Positions 7,838-16,349 of a stretch of DNA of 64,000 nt are shown in pieces (position 1 is the first letter of the stretch; the number at the start of each line of letters is the position of its first letter). Position numbers and translations under genes: made by a program. The notes beneath the pieces are model-generated. The model made no database searches. It had not been told where the DNA came from and was given only the letters and a program-made list of their open reading frames with translations. The stretch is from Microbacteriaceae bacterium VKM Ac-2854 (lineage in GTDB: Bacteria > Actinomycetota > Actinomycetes > Actinomycetales > Microbacteriaceae), in assembly GCA_013205085.1 (NCBI GenBank), contig JABMLH010000010.1:58510-122509 (forward strand), given 5' to 3'.

Positions 7838-9124
7838 ATGTCCGTCGAGAACACCGTCGCCACCGCCTCGTCCTTCAACGATTCCGTCGACGTCGTCGAC
7901 CCCGAGATCGCCGCCGTCCTGCAGCAGGAACTCGACCGCCAGCGCGGATACCTCGAGATGATCGCGAGCGAGAACTTCGTGCCGCGCGCCGTGCTCGAGT
8001 CGCAGGGCTCCGTGCTCACGAACAAGTACGCCGAGGGCTACCCCGGCCGTCGCTACTACGGCGGCTGCGAGTTCGTCGACATCGCGGAGCAGCTCGCGAT
8101 CGACCGGGCGAAGGCCCTGTTCGGCGCCGAGTTCGCCAACGTGCAGCCGCACTCGGGTGCCACGGCCAACGCCGCCGCGCTCGCCGCGCTGATCCAGCCC
8201 GGCGACACCATCCTCGGCCTCGAGCTCGCGCACGGCGGTCACCTGACCCACGGCATGAAGCTGAACTTCTCCGGCAAGCTCTACAACGCCACCTCCTACG
8301 GCGTCGACCCGCGGAGCTTCCGGGTCGACATGGACGCGGTGCGCGAGAAGGCCCTCGAGGTGCGCCCGCAGGTGCTCATCGCCGGTTGGTCGGCCTACCC
8401 GCGCCACCTCGACTTCGAGGCGTTCCGCGCCATCGCCGACGAGGTCGGCGCCAAGCTCTGGGTCGACATGGCGCACTTCGCGGGCCTCGTCGCCGCGGGC
8501 CTGCACCCCTCGCCGGTGCCGTACGCCGATGTGGTCACCACCACGGTGCACAAGACCCTCGCCGGCCCGCGCTCCGGCCTCATCCTGGCCAAGCAGGAGT
8601 ACGCCAAGAAGCTCAACTCCGCCGTGTTCCCGGGCCAGCAGGGCGGCCCGCTGATGCACGTGATCGCCGCCAAGGCGACCGCGCTGAAGCTCGCCGGCGA
8701 GCCGGAGTTCGCCGACCGCCAGGCGCGCACCATCCGCGGTGCCCAGATCCTCGCCGAGCGCCTCACCGCGGCCGACGCCACGGCCGAGGGCATCGACGTG
8801 CTCACCGGCGGCACCGACGTACACCTCGTGCTCGCCGACCTGCGGCACTCGCCGCTGGACGGTCAGCAGGCCGAGGACCGCCTGCACGAGGTCGGCATCA
8901 CCGTGAACCGCAACTCCGTGCCCTTCGACCCCCGCCCGCCGATGGTCACCTCGGGCCTGCGCATCGGCACGCCCGCCCTGGCCACCCGCGGCTTCGGCGA
9001 CACCGAGTTCACCGAGGTCGCAGACGTGATCGCCGAGGCCCTCAAGCCCGCCGCCGACCTCTCGGCCCTGCGCGCCCGCGTGGCCGACCTCACCGCCGCC
9101 TTCCCCCTCTACCCGGGCCTGTAA
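7838..9124 (+). CDS. glyA: Serine hydroxymethyltransferase
   Basis: Interconverts serine plus THF with glycine plus 5,10-methylene-THF, using PLP. The 428-residue protein carries the N-terminal [10 protein letters not shown], the [13 protein letters not shown] substrate loop, [10 protein letters not shown], and the PLP-lysine motif [14 protein letters not shown]. Length is normal for SHMT. The ATG at 7838 has AAGGAG seven bases upstream; the frame is open further 5' but that stretch is the riboswitch leader. It heads an apparent two-gene unit with folD and is probably controlled by the ZTP riboswitch. Confidence 0.97.
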   Translation: MSVENTVATASSFNDSVDVVDPEIAAVLQQELDRQRGYLEMIASENFVPRAVLESQGSVLTNKYAEGYPGRRYYGGCEFVDIAEQLAIDRAKALFGAEFANVQPHSGATANAAALAALIQPGDTILGLELAHGGHLTHGMKLNFSGKLYNATSYGVDPRSFRVDMDAVREKALEVRPQVLIAGWSAYPRHLDFEAFRAIADEVGAKLWVDMAHFAGLVAAGLHPSPVPYADVVTTTVHKTLAGPRSGLILAKQEYAKKLNSAVFPGQQGGPLMHVIAAKATALKLAGEPEFADRQARTIRGAQILAERLTAADATAEGIDVLTGGTDVHLVLADLRHSPLDGQQAEDRLHEVGITVNRNSVPFDPRPPMVTSGLRIGTPALATRGFGDTEFTEVADVIAEALKPAADLSALRARVADLTAAFPLYPGL

Positions 9125-9135
9125 CCCCCGCGACG

Positions 9136-9219
9136 TTTCGCGAAATTTCGCGAGATTCGCGGGTACGGACGAGATGGCACGCCGCGGCGCGCCACCTCGT
9201 CCGTACCCCGCGATCTCGA
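9136..9219. repeat. Palindromic glyA-folD intergenic structure
   Basis: Starts with TTTCGCGAAA (9136-9145) overlapping CGCGAAATTTCGCG (9139-9152). Then comes a perfect 13-bp inverted repeat GGGTACGGACGAG (9161-9173) / CTCGTCCGTACCC (9196-9208), extended outward by CGAGAT/ATCTCG after a four-base internal loop. It occupies most of the 126-bp gap between glyA and folD and could attenuate or stabilise the mRNA. Confidence 0.7.
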
Positions 9220-9250
9220 GAGCACATTGGATCAGCTGGAGAAGGTACGG

Positions 9251-10132
9251 ATGACTGCACAGGTTCTGGATGGGGTCGCGACGGCGGCCGCTGTGAAGAA
9301 GGAGATCGCCGAGCGGGTTGCGGCGCTGAAGGCGCGCGGGGTGGTTCCCGGGCTAGGCACGCTGCTGGTGGGAGACGACCCGGCCTCGCGCTCGTACGTC
9401 GCGGGCAAGCACCGCGACTGCGCGGAGGTCGGCATCGAGTCGATCCGGGTGGATCTGCCGGGCGACGCCTCCGCGGCCGACATCGAGGCGGCCATCCGCG
9501 AGCTGAACGCGTCGGATGCGGTGACCGGCTACATCATCCAGCTGCCGCTGCCGAAGGGCATCGACGAGAACGCGATGCTGGAGCTGATGGATCCGGACAA
9601 GGATGCGGACGGGCTGCACCCGACCAACCTCGGCCGCCTGGTGCTCGGCGTGGAGGGCGAGCTCGCCTCGCCGCTGCCGTGCACGCCCAACGGCATCGTG
9701 GATATGTTGAACCGGCACAGCATCCCCACCTCGGGCAAGCACGTCGTTGTCGTGGGGCGCGGCCTGACGGTGGGGCGTCCGCTCGGCCTGATCTTCACCC
9801 GCAAGGGCATCGACGCGACCGTCACGCTGACGCACTCGCGCACGCAGAACCTGGCGGATGAGGTGCGTCGCGCCGACATCGTCGTCGCGGCCGTGGGCGT
9901 CCCCGGCCTGATCAAGGCCGACTGGATCAAGCCCGGCGCCGCCGTGCTCGACGTCGGCATCACCCGCGTCGAGAACGCCGAGACCGGCAAGGCCAAGCTC
10001 ACCGGCGACGTCGACCCCGGCGTCCGCGAGGTGGCCGGCTGGCTCTCGCCCGTGCCCGGCGGTGTCGGTCCGATGACCCGCGCGATGCTGATCCACAACG
10101 TGGTCACCGCGGCCGAGCGCGCGCTGGCCTGA
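9251..10132 (+). CDS. folD: Methylene-THF dehydrogenase / methenyl-THF cyclohydrolase
   Basis: Bifunctional enzyme converting 5,10-methylene-THF to 10-formyl-THF with NADP. The 293-residue protein has the catalytic region [15 protein letters not shown] with its Lys, the [10 protein letters not shown] motif, the nucleotide-binding [15 protein letters not shown] and the C-terminal [14 protein letters not shown]. The ATG at 9251 has GGAGAAGG at 9238-9245. It is downstream of glyA and separated by a strong hairpin, so the ratio of the two products may be set post-transcriptionally. purU at the start of the window acts on the same folate pool. Confidence 0.95.
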   Translation: MTAQVLDGVATAAAVKKEIAERVAALKARGVVPGLGTLLVGDDPASRSYVAGKHRDCAEVGIESIRVDLPGDASAADIEAAIRELNASDAVTGYIIQLPLPKGIDENAMLELMDPDKDADGLHPTNLGRLVLGVEGELASPLPCTPNGIVDMLNRHSIPTSGKHVVVVGRGLTVGRPLGLIFTRKGIDATVTLTHSRTQNLADEVRRADIVVAAVGVPGLIKADWIKPGAAVLDVGITRVENAETGKAKLTGDVDPGVREVAGWLSPVPGGVGPMTRAMLIHNVVTAAERALA

Positions 10133-10164
10133 CGTCTGCCGCTGACCCGGTCGCTGTGCCGGCT

Positions 10165-10226
10165 GCGCTGTCGTTTTCGCCGCGCGCGGGTGTTCTTCCA
10201 CCCGCGCGCGGACGAAACGACAGCGC
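10165..10226. terminator. Long hairpin between folD and pxpC
   Basis: 28-base arms (10165-10192 and 10199-10226) pair perfectly except for a 3-base internal mismatch, around a TTCTTC loop. The outer arms read GCGCTGTCGTTT/AAACGACAGCGC. It lies between convergent genes and can serve both. Confidence 0.8.
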
Positions 10227-10239
10227 CGGCCGAGTCCCG

Positions 10240-11100
10240 CTAGTTCGTGAAGCGCACCGGCGCGCCGGGAACCAGGTGCGCCAGAGCGTCGAGCGAGCGT
10301 CGGGCGACGACCGCGATCACCGGGTAGCCGCCGGTCGCCGGATGGTCGGGCCCGAAGATCACGGGGAGCCCGGACGGCGGCACCTGGATCGCGCCGTGCA
10401 GCATCCCCTCGCTCGCGAGTTCGCCGGAGACGGCGCGCCGCAGGGGCGCGCCGGCGAGGCGGATGCCGGTGCGACCGGCCTGGGTGCTGACCGTCCACGG
10501 CTGATCGAGAAGCCGAGGCCAGGCGTCGGCCACGAACCAGTCCGCTCGCGGCCCCGGCAAGACCCCGAGCCAGGTCACGTCGCCGGGCGGGACTCCTGCG
10601 GGGTCGATGGGCATCCAGTCGATCGCCGGCACGGGATCCGCCGGCCGGCCGAGCGCGAGCACATCGCCGCGCCCCAGCGCCGCCGGCCCGAGCCCCGACA
10701 GCGTGTCGGCGGATCGGGAGCCGAGTTCGACCTCCGCCTCGATCCCGCCACGAACCGCGAGGTACCGCCGCAGGCCCCGTTCCACCGGCTCGAAGCTGAG
10801 CACGGAGCCGCTCTCGGCCCGCCTCGGCAGCGCCCCGTCCACGCTCCGACCGTCGAGCAGCACCCCGCCGCGTCCGCCGGTCACCGCGAACCAGACGTCC
10901 GCCTGCAGGAGCAGCCGTAACCCCGGGCCGAGGATCTCCAATCCCGCCGCGCCGATCCCGTTGCCGACCAGTCGGTTCGCGAGCGCGAGGGATCCCGCAT
11001 CCATGGCTCCGGACACACCGACGCCGACGGCGCCGAACCCGGGCCGACCGACGTCCTCGATCAGCGTCGAGAGCCCGCCATCGAGCACCCGGATGCTCAC
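10240..11100 (-). CDS. pxpC: 5-oxoprolinase subunit C (biotin-dependent carboxylase-like)
   Basis: Subunit of the ATP-dependent PxpABC 5-oxoprolinase, which opens 5-oxoproline to glutamate. The 286-residue protein begins IRVLDGGLSTLIEDVGRPG, a hallmark of the KipA/PxpC family, and has GPxH-type GPDHPATGGYP near the C-terminus. It starts at GTG 11100, overlapping the pxpB TGA by four bases. The three genes are ordered pxpA-pxpB-pxpC on the minus strand without gaps, so they form one operon. Older databases call this family allophanate hydrolase subunit 2. Confidence 0.9.
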   Translation of the reverse strand: MSIRVLDGGLSTLIEDVGRPGFGAVGVGVSGAMDAGSLALANRLVGNGIGAAGLEILGPGLRLLLQADVWFAVTGGRGGVLLDGRSVDGALPRRAESGSVLSFEPVERGLRRYLAVRGGIEAEVELGSRSADTLSGLGPAALGRGDVLALGRPADPVPAIDWMPIDPAGVPPGDVTWLGVLPGPRADWFVADAWPRLLDQPWTVSTQAGRTGIRLAGAPLRRAVSGELASEGMLHGAIQVPPSGLPVIFGPDHPATGGYPVIAVVARRSLDALAHLVPGAPVRFTN

Positions 11101-11717
11101 GTCACGTCCTCGAAGCGCACCACGTCGCCCGGCGCGAGCAGCGCCGGCGGCGTGCGGCGGGCGTCCCACAGGGGCGCGTCGGTGCGCCCGAGCAGCCGCC
11201 AGCCGCCGGGCGATGCGCGGGGATACATACCACCGAAGCCGCCGGCGACGGCGACGGATCCGGCCGGCACATTCGTCCGCGGAGCCGCCAGTCGCGGGAT
11301 CTCGGGCCAGGCGCCGCCGGGCACGAGGTAGGCGAAGCCCGGCGCGAAACCACCGAAGGCCACCGTCCAATCGCGTCCGCTGTGCGACGCGACCAGCTCC
11401 TCCGTGCTCCAACCGAGCTCGTCGGCGAGAGGCTGCAGGTCGGCACCGTCGTAGACCACCGCGATCGTGTGGTGGACCACCGAGCTCGCTGCGGCGCTGA
11501 CGGGCGGCTGCGCGGCGACCTCCTCGATCCAGCGTCGTGCCGCAGCCACCGGGAGGATGCGCGGCTCGACGACCACGAGCACGGTGCGTGCCGCGGGCAC
11601 CAGATCGAGCACACCCACGGCTCGATCGCGCTCGAGGGCGCGCAGGAGCGCGAGCGCGGCATCGAGGTCCACCACCTCCGCCAGCAACGCTCGCTCGCCG
11701 TAGGGCAGGATGCGCAT
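11097..11717 (-). CDS. pxpB: 5-oxoprolinase subunit B
   Basis: A KipI/PxpB family subunit of 206 residues, slightly shorter than usual. It begins MRILPYGERALLAEV and has the family region VAFGGFAPGFAYLVPG, followed by RLAAPRTNVPAGSVAVAGGF and the C-terminal WDARRTPPALLAPGDVVRF. Acts with PxpC and PxpA in ATP-dependent opening of pyroglutamate, a product of spontaneous glutamine or glutamate cyclisation. The ATG at 11717 lies two bases from the end of pxpA. Alternative older name: KipI-like inhibitor. Confidence 0.9.
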   Translation of the reverse strand: MRILPYGERALLAEVVDLDAALALLRALERDRAVGVLDLVPAARTVLVVVEPRILPVAAARRWIEEVAAQPPVSAAASSVVHHTIAVVYDGADLQPLADELGWSTEELVASHSGRDWTVAFGGFAPGFAYLVPGGAWPEIPRLAAPRTNVPAGSVAVAGGFGGMYPRASPGGWRLLGRTDAPLWDARRTPPALLAPGDVVRFEDVT

Positions 11718-11719
11718 GC

Positions 11720-12481
11720 TCAGACGACCGGGGCCAGCGCGATCCCGGCGTCGCCCAGCGCGTCCCGCACGGCGATCGCCATCGCCACGGCACCCGGCGT
11801 GTCGCCGTGGACGCAGAGCGAATCGACCTCGATGTCGATGCTCTCGCCGGTGATCGCGACGGTGCGGCCCTCGGCCGCCATCCGGACCGCGCGACGAGCG
11901 ATCTCGGCGGGGTCGTGCAGGACGGAGCCGGTGACCGAGCGGGGCACGAGGGTCGCACCGTGGGTGTAGGCGCGGTCGACGAACGCCTCCCGCAGCACGC
12001 GTAGCCCCAGCCGCTCCGCCGCGGCGTGCGCCACTGATCCGGCCAGTCCGAGCAGCGGCAGCTCGCGCGTGACGTCGCGCACGGCCCTGGCCACAGCCTC
12101 CGCCTGCTCCTCGTCGTGCACGATCCGGTTGTACAGGGCTCCGTGCGGCTTGATGTAGCGGACGCTCGTGCCGGCCGCCCGCGCCGCGGCGTCGAGCGCG
12201 CCGAGCTGGTACACGACATCCGCGTACAACTCGTCGGGAGCGAGGTCGACGTCGCGGCGCCCGAAGCCCGCGAGGTCGCGGTAGGCGACGTGGGCGCCGA
12301 TCGCGACACCGCGCTCGGCCGCCGCGCGGCAGGTCGCGAGCATGATCGAGGGATCTCCGGCGTGGAATCCGCAGGCGATGTTCGCGCTGGTGACCACGTC
12401 CAGCATCGCCGCGTCGTCGCCCATCCGCCACGCGCCGAAGCCCTCGCCGAGATCGGCGTTGAGGTCGATGCTTTCTCTCAC
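11720..12481 (-). CDS. pxpA: 5-oxoprolinase subunit A (LamB/YcsF family)
   Basis: First gene of the pxpABC operon. The 253-residue protein opens with IDLNADLGEGFGAWRMGDD, the strongly conserved LamB/YcsF start, followed by TSANIACGFHAGDP and YIKPHGALYNR, which carry likely catalytic His and Asp residues. The GTG start at 12481 lies six bases after a TAGGCT -10 box, so the transcript is probably leaderless. The family is intracellular. Function is known from PxpA work in other bacteria. Confidence 0.92.
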   Translation of the reverse strand: MRESIDLNADLGEGFGAWRMGDDAAMLDVVTSANIACGFHAGDPSIMLATCRAAAERGVAIGAHVAYRDLAGFGRRDVDLAPDELYADVVYQLGALDAAARAAGTSVRYIKPHGALYNRIVHDEEQAEAVARAVRDVTRELPLLGLAGSVAHAAAERLGLRVLREAFVDRAYTHGATLVPRSVTGSVLHDPAEIARRAVRMAAEGRTVAITGESIDIEVDSLCVHGDTPGAVAMAIAVRDALGDAGIALAPVV

Positions 12482-12487
12482 GCTCCG

Positions 12488-12493
12488 AGCCTA
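12488..12493 (-). promoter_or_regulatory. -10 box of pxpABC (leaderless type)
   Basis: TAGGCT on the minus strand, six bases before the GTG of pxpA, which predicts transcription starting at the start codon. Confidence 0.5.
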
Positions 12494-12529
12494 TCCGGGC
12501 GCCGTTCGCGAGCCGGGGCGCCGGGTCGC

Positions 12530-12535
12530 TACCGT
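12530..12535 (+). promoter_or_regulatory. -10 box of the ybaK-like gene (leaderless type)
   Basis: TACCGT ends six bases before ATG 12542. It lies back to back with the pxpA promoter. Confidence 0.45.
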
Positions 12536-12541
12536 GGACGG

Positions 12542-13024
12542 ATGGTGAATCGAGAACATCCCGCGGTTGATCGTGTCGTGCGCGCGTTGTCGGATCACGG
12601 TGTTGCCGCCGACGTCCGTTGGCTCGGCGACGCGGCGACCACGGCGGCGCAGGCCGCCGCCGCCCTGGGGATCCAGGTCGGTCAGATCGCGAACTCGCTG
12701 ATCTTCCTGTTCGACGGGGCGCCGTTGTTGGTGCTCACCAGCGGATCGCATCGGGTCGACACGGTCTGGCTCGGCGAGCAGCTGGGCGGCGCGATCACTC
12801 GCGCATCGGCCGCCGTTGTCAAGGAGGCGACCGGCCAGGTGATCGGCGGCGTCGCGCCGCTCGGGCATCCGGCGCCGGTGCGCACCCTCGTCGACGAGGC
12901 GCTCGCGCACTACGACGTCGTCTGGGCCGCCGCCGGCCACGCCCACACCGTGTTCCCGACCAGCTATGCCGAGCTCATCCGGGTGACCGGCGGCACCTCG
13001 ACACCCGTCGAGCCACCCGCTTAG
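12542..13024 (+). CDS. YbaK/EbsC family aminoacyl-tRNA deacylase
   Basis: A 160-residue protein of the YbaK/ProX editing fold that hydrolyses mischarged tRNAs. The conserved features are QIANSLIFLFDGAPLLVLTSGSHRVD with the family Lys replaced at the usual site, a VKEATGQVIGGVAPLGH loop and the C-terminal AGHAHTVFPTSYAELIRVTGG. Length is typical. The ATG at 12542 is favoured over the GTG two codons later region because a -10 box lies six bases before it. Its stop codon sits inside an 18-bp tandem repeat shared with the end of galK. Confidence 0.85.
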   Translation: MVNREHPAVDRVVRALSDHGVAADVRWLGDAATTAAQAAAALGIQVGQIANSLIFLFDGAPLLVLTSGSHRVDTVWLGEQLGGAITRASAAVVKEATGQVIGGVAPLGHPAPVRTLVDEALAHYDVVWAAAGHAHTVFPTSYAELIRVTGGTSTPVEPPA

Positions 13025-13087
13025 ACCGCGCCGCCCGCTTAGACCGCGCGGCCTGCTTAGAGCGAGCCGCCCGCTTAAACGGCCCGG
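13016..13087. repeat. 18-bp tandem repeat x4 covering two convergent stop codons
   Basis: Four contiguous copies (13016-13033, 13034-13051, 13052-13069, 13070-13087) of CCCGCTTAGACCGCGCCG with drift in the later ones. Each has a CTTA core, which gives the TAG of the ybaK-like gene in copy 1 and the TAA of galK (13075-13077, minus strand) in copy 4. Confidence 0.85.
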
Positions 13088-14250
13088 GCCGCGCCGTCGG
13101 CCGCGGTGACCAGGAACATCTCCGGCGCACCGAATCCCCGCTCCGTGAAGGCAGCGGCGACGGCGGCGCGAACCTCGGCCTCGCGCTCGATCGGGGTGAG
13201 CGCGATCGCGGCGCCGCCGAAGCCGCCGCCCGTCATCCGCGCACCGATCGCGCCAGCGCCTCGGGCCGAGTCGACCGCCGTGTCCAGCTCCGGTACCGAG
13301 ATCTCGAAGTCGTCGCGGAGCGAGACGTGACCGGCGTCGAGGATGGGCCCGATCGCCGCTGCGCCGCTCTCACGCAAGGTGCGCACGGTTTCGAGCACCC
13401 GCGCGTTCTCGGTGACAATGTGCTTGACGCGCCGGAACGTGACGTCATCGAGGATCTCGGCCGCTCGATCCAGGTCGTCGACGCTCACGTCGCGCAACGA
13501 GGAGACGCCGAGCGCTGCCGCACCCGCCTCGCAGGAGGCGCGGCGGGCGGCGTAGCCACCGGTCGCGTGCGCGTGCGACACCTTCGTGTCGATGATGAGC
13601 AGTACCAGCCCGGCCTCCTCGAAGCCGAGGGGGATCACCTCGGTGTCCAGACTGCGGCAATCGAGGAAGACCGCCTCGTCGCGGCGACCGAAGAGGGACG
13701 CGCACTCGTCCATGATCCCCGTCGGCGCCCCCACGGCGACGTTCTCCGCACGCTGGCCGATCCGCGCGAGGGTAGGGCGGTCCAGCCCCAGCTGCCACAG
13801 CTCGTCGACCGCGATCGCGATCGCGCACAGCAGTGCCGCCGAGCTGGAGAGCCCGGCACCGACGGGCACCTCGGAGTCGACGTAGATGTCGAAGCCGGTG
13901 CGCTCCGAGAGGTCCACCCCGGCCTCGCCGAGCGCCCACAGCACGCCGAGCGGATACGCGGACCAGCCGTCGAAGCCGCCTTCGGCGATCTCGGCGAGCG
14001 TCTCCCGTGCCGCCACCTCGGTGAACGCGGAGGCGATCCGCACGACGTCGTCGGCGCGCGGGCTCACCGCGACCGCGGTGGCCTTGTCGATGGCGAAGGG
14101 GAAGACGAAGCCCTCGTTGTAGTCGGTGTGCTCGCCGATCAGGTTGACCCGGCCGGGAGCGACCCAGACGCCGGAGGGCGCCGAGCCGTAGCGGGCTGCG
14201 AATCCGGCGGCGGCGCGCTCGGCGAGGGGGCGGACGGCGGTCGTGGTCAT
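13075..14250 (-). CDS. galK: Galactokinase
   Basis: Phosphorylates galactose to galactose-1-phosphate with ATP. The 391-residue GHMP kinase has the N-terminal signature PGRVNLIGEHTDYNEGFVFP, the phosphate-binding VPVGAGLSSSAAL, the catalytic-Asp region GAPTGIMDECASLFG and the C-terminal GARMTGGGFGG. Length is normal. The ATG at 14250 overlaps the galT TGA (ATGA), so expression is coupled. It ends within the 18-bp tandem repeat. The galactose operon is galT-galK and lies opposite a DeoR-family regulator. Confidence 0.96.
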   Translation of the reverse strand: MTTTAVRPLAERAAAGFAARYGSAPSGVWVAPGRVNLIGEHTDYNEGFVFPFAIDKATAVAVSPRADDVVRIASAFTEVAARETLAEIAEGGFDGWSAYPLGVLWALGEAGVDLSERTGFDIYVDSEVPVGAGLSSSAALLCAIAIAVDELWQLGLDRPTLARIGQRAENVAVGAPTGIMDECASLFGRRDEAVFLDCRSLDTEVIPLGFEEAGLVLLIIDTKVSHAHATGGYAARRASCEAGAAALGVSSLRDVSVDDLDRAAEILDDVTFRRVKHIVTENARVLETVRTLRESGAAAIGPILDAGHVSLRDDFEISVPELDTAVDSARGAGAIGARMTGGGFGGAAIALTPIEREAEVRAAVAAAFTERGFGAPEMFLVTAADGAARAV

Positions 14251-15407
14251 CGGATCTCCATCGGGGTGTTCGGGTGCAGTGCGTCCGCGCGCTCGATCGC
14301 ATCGCGCAGCGCGGCGGCGACGACCTCGGGCAGAACATCGCCGATGAAGGCGCCCATGGCCGCCTCGCTGCCGGCGAGGTACTTCAGTTTCGTCTCGGCC
14401 CGGCGCGGCGAGGTGACCTGCAGCATCAGACGCACGTCGTCGCGATGCTCGTGCACGGGCGCCTGGTGCCAAGCCGAGATGTACGGCGTGGGAGTGTCGT
14501 AGAGCGCGTCGATGCCGCGGAGCAGGCGCTGGTACAGCACGGCGAGCTCGTCGCGCTCCTCCGGGGTCGTCTCGGCGAGGTCGGCGACCTGACGATGCGG
14601 CAGCATGTGCGCCTCGATGGGCCATCGGGCGGCGAAGGGCACGAACGCGCTCCAGTGCTCGCCGCGCAGCAGCATGCGCTCGCCGGACTGCTCGAACGTC
14701 AGGATGTCGTCGAAGAAGGACGGACCGTAGCTCTCGACCGAGGCGAGCAGTCGGGTGGTGCGCGGGGTCACGTACGGGTACGAGTAGATCTGCCCGTGCG
14801 GATGGTGCAGCGTCACACCGATCGCCTCGCCGCGGTTCTCGAACGGGAAGACCTGGCGCACACCCGGGAGGGCGGAGAGGGCGCCGACCCGGTCGGCCCA
14901 CGCCTCCACGACGGTGCGGGCGCGCGAGGGCGTCAGAGTGGCGAAGGAGCCTTCGTGCTTGGGGCTGAAGCAGACGACCTCGCAGCGACCGACGCTCATC
15001 CGTTCGCGGCCGAGCCCCAGCTCGCGCAGATCGTCCGCGGAGCGCGGCGCGTCCGGCGATTCCAGGAGCGGGCCGAACGAGGGGGAGCGGTTCTCGAAGA
15101 CCGCGACGTCGTAGTCGCTCGGCACCTCCGAGGGGTTCGTCGGCGAGGCCGGGGCGAGCGGGTCCAACTCGGCCGGAGGCAGGAACACGCGGTTCTGCCG
15201 GGCGGAGGCGATCGAGATCCACTCGCCGGTCAAGACGTCCTGACGCATCCGGGCGTTCGCGGGTCTCGGGTCGAGGATGCGGGCATCGGGTGCGCGCTCC
15301 GGACTCAGGGTGGAGTCGGCGTCGTCGTAGTAGATGAGTTCGCGGCCGTCGGCCAGCGTGTGCGGTCGCTTGACGACGCCGGCGGTGAGGGGGATCGATG
15401 CATTCAT
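14247..15407 (-). CDS. galT: Galactose-1-phosphate uridylyltransferase
   Basis: Leloir-pathway enzyme exchanging UMP between UDP-glucose and galactose-1-phosphate. The 386-residue protein has RQDVLTGEWISIASARQNR, FENRGEAIGVTLHHPHGQIYSYPYV with the nucleophilic HPH triad, and the second histidine motif around PIEAHMLPHRQ. The ATG at 15407 lies at the left edge of the 87-bp divergent region facing the DeoR regulator; only a weak ribosome binding site is present. Length is normal for the bacterial type I enzyme. Confidence 0.95.
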   Translation of the reverse strand: MNASIPLTAGVVKRPHTLADGRELIYYDDADSTLSPERAPDARILDPRPANARMRQDVLTGEWISIASARQNRVFLPPAELDPLAPASPTNPSEVPSDYDVAVFENRSPSFGPLLESPDAPRSADDLRELGLGRERMSVGRCEVVCFSPKHEGSFATLTPSRARTVVEAWADRVGALSALPGVRQVFPFENRGEAIGVTLHHPHGQIYSYPYVTPRTTRLLASVESYGPSFFDDILTFEQSGERMLLRGEHWSAFVPFAARWPIEAHMLPHRQVADLAETTPEERDELAVLYQRLLRGIDALYDTPTPYISAWHQAPVHEHRDDVRLMLQVTSPRRAETKLKYLAGSEAAMGAFIGDVLPEVVAAALRDAIERADALHPNTPMEIR

Positions 15408-15494
15408 GACCCGATCAGCGTACGACGCGATTTGCGAAAAGGAAAGTCGACCTTCGCTTTGACAAGTCGAGGCTTGCGAGCGCAGCATGGAGGG
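15408..15494. promoter_or_regulatory. Divergent galT / DeoR control region
   Basis: The 87-bp gap is AT-richer than its surroundings and holds TTGACA (15459-15464). It also has two near-direct repeats, AAAGTCGA (15444-15451) and CAAGTCGA (15463-15470), which could be operator half-sites. The operator reading is inferred only from position. Confidence 0.4.
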
Positions 15495-16340
15495 ATGAGC
15501 AGCGAACCTCCCCTCCTCGGCCCCGTGGACATCGTGTCCCCGGGAGCGATCGCGGTCGAGCGTCGTGACCGGATCCGCAGCCGGGTGGAGTCCGACGGCT
15601 TCGCCTCCGTCACCGAGCTCTCGGGTGCGCTCGGCGTCTCGGTGGTCACGGTCCGCTCCGACTTGGACGCGCTCGCCGGCGAAGGCGTTCTGCAGCGCGT
15701 GCGCGGCGGCGCCGTGCCCCGCGGCGGTCGCGGGGGCGAGCGCTCCTTCGAGGAGGGCCTCGCCGCCGCCGCCGACGAGAAACGTGCCATCGCGCACGAG
15801 GCGGCGGCGTCGGTGCTCGCCGGCGAGAGTGTGATCCTCGACGTGGGCAGCACCACCGCCGCGATCGCGACGGCGCTGGTCGAGCGCGACGAGCTCCGCG
15901 GCGTCACCGTGATCACCAACGGGCTCTCGATCGCGCTGGCGCTCGAGGCCGCCATCCCCCGCTTCACCGTGATCGTCACCGGCGGCACCCTGCGCCCGCT
16001 GCAGCACTCTCTGGTGGAGCCCTTGGCCGGCGAGATGTTCGCGCGCATCCGCGCCGACGTCGCCTTCATCGGCTGCACGGGTGTGCATCCGGAGGCCGGC
16101 GTCACCAATGTCAATCTGCCGGAGGCCGGCCTGAAGCGCACCATGCTGAGCGCGGCCGGCCGCCGCATCGTGGTGGCCGATTCGAGCAAGCTCGGTGTGA
16201 TCGACCTCGGCCGCGTCGCCGGGCTCGACAGCTTCGACCGCCTGATCACGGGATCGGCCGCCGGATCGGCGATCGTGGCCGAACTCGAGGAGTCGGGTCT
16301 GGCCGTCACCCGCTGTGCCACGCCCAGCGGCACTCCGTAG
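15495..16340 (+). CDS. DeoR-family transcriptional regulator
   Basis: A 281-residue DeoR regulator. Its N-terminal winged helix (about residues 22-78: RRDRIRSRVESDGFASVTEL, then VSVVTVRSDLDALAGEGVLQRVRGGAV) precedes a sugar-phosphate-binding domain with VILDVGSTTAAIA, TVITNGLSIA and VADSSKLG. Such proteins usually repress sugar catabolic genes and are released by a phosphorylated sugar. Its divergent position to galT-galK and adjacency to galM make it the likely galactose-unit repressor. GGAGGG directly precedes ATG 15495. The effector is not identifiable from sequence. Confidence 0.9.
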   Translation: MSSEPPLLGPVDIVSPGAIAVERRDRIRSRVESDGFASVTELSGALGVSVVTVRSDLDALAGEGVLQRVRGGAVPRGGRGGERSFEEGLAAAADEKRAIAHEAAASVLAGESVILDVGSTTAAIATALVERDELRGVTVITNGLSIALALEAAIPRFTVIVTGGTLRPLQHSLVEPLAGEMFARIRADVAFIGCTGVHPEAGVTNVNLPEAGLKRTMLSAAGRRIVVADSSKLGVIDLGRVAGLDSFDRLITGSAAGSAIVAELEESGLAVTRCATPSGTP

Positions 16341-16343
16341 GAT
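16338..16343 (+). promoter_or_regulatory. -10 box for galM-DUF445 (leaderless type)
   Basis: TAGGAT overlaps the stop codon of the DeoR gene and ends six bases before ATG 16350. Confidence 0.45.
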
Positions 16344-16349
16344 GCAGCC

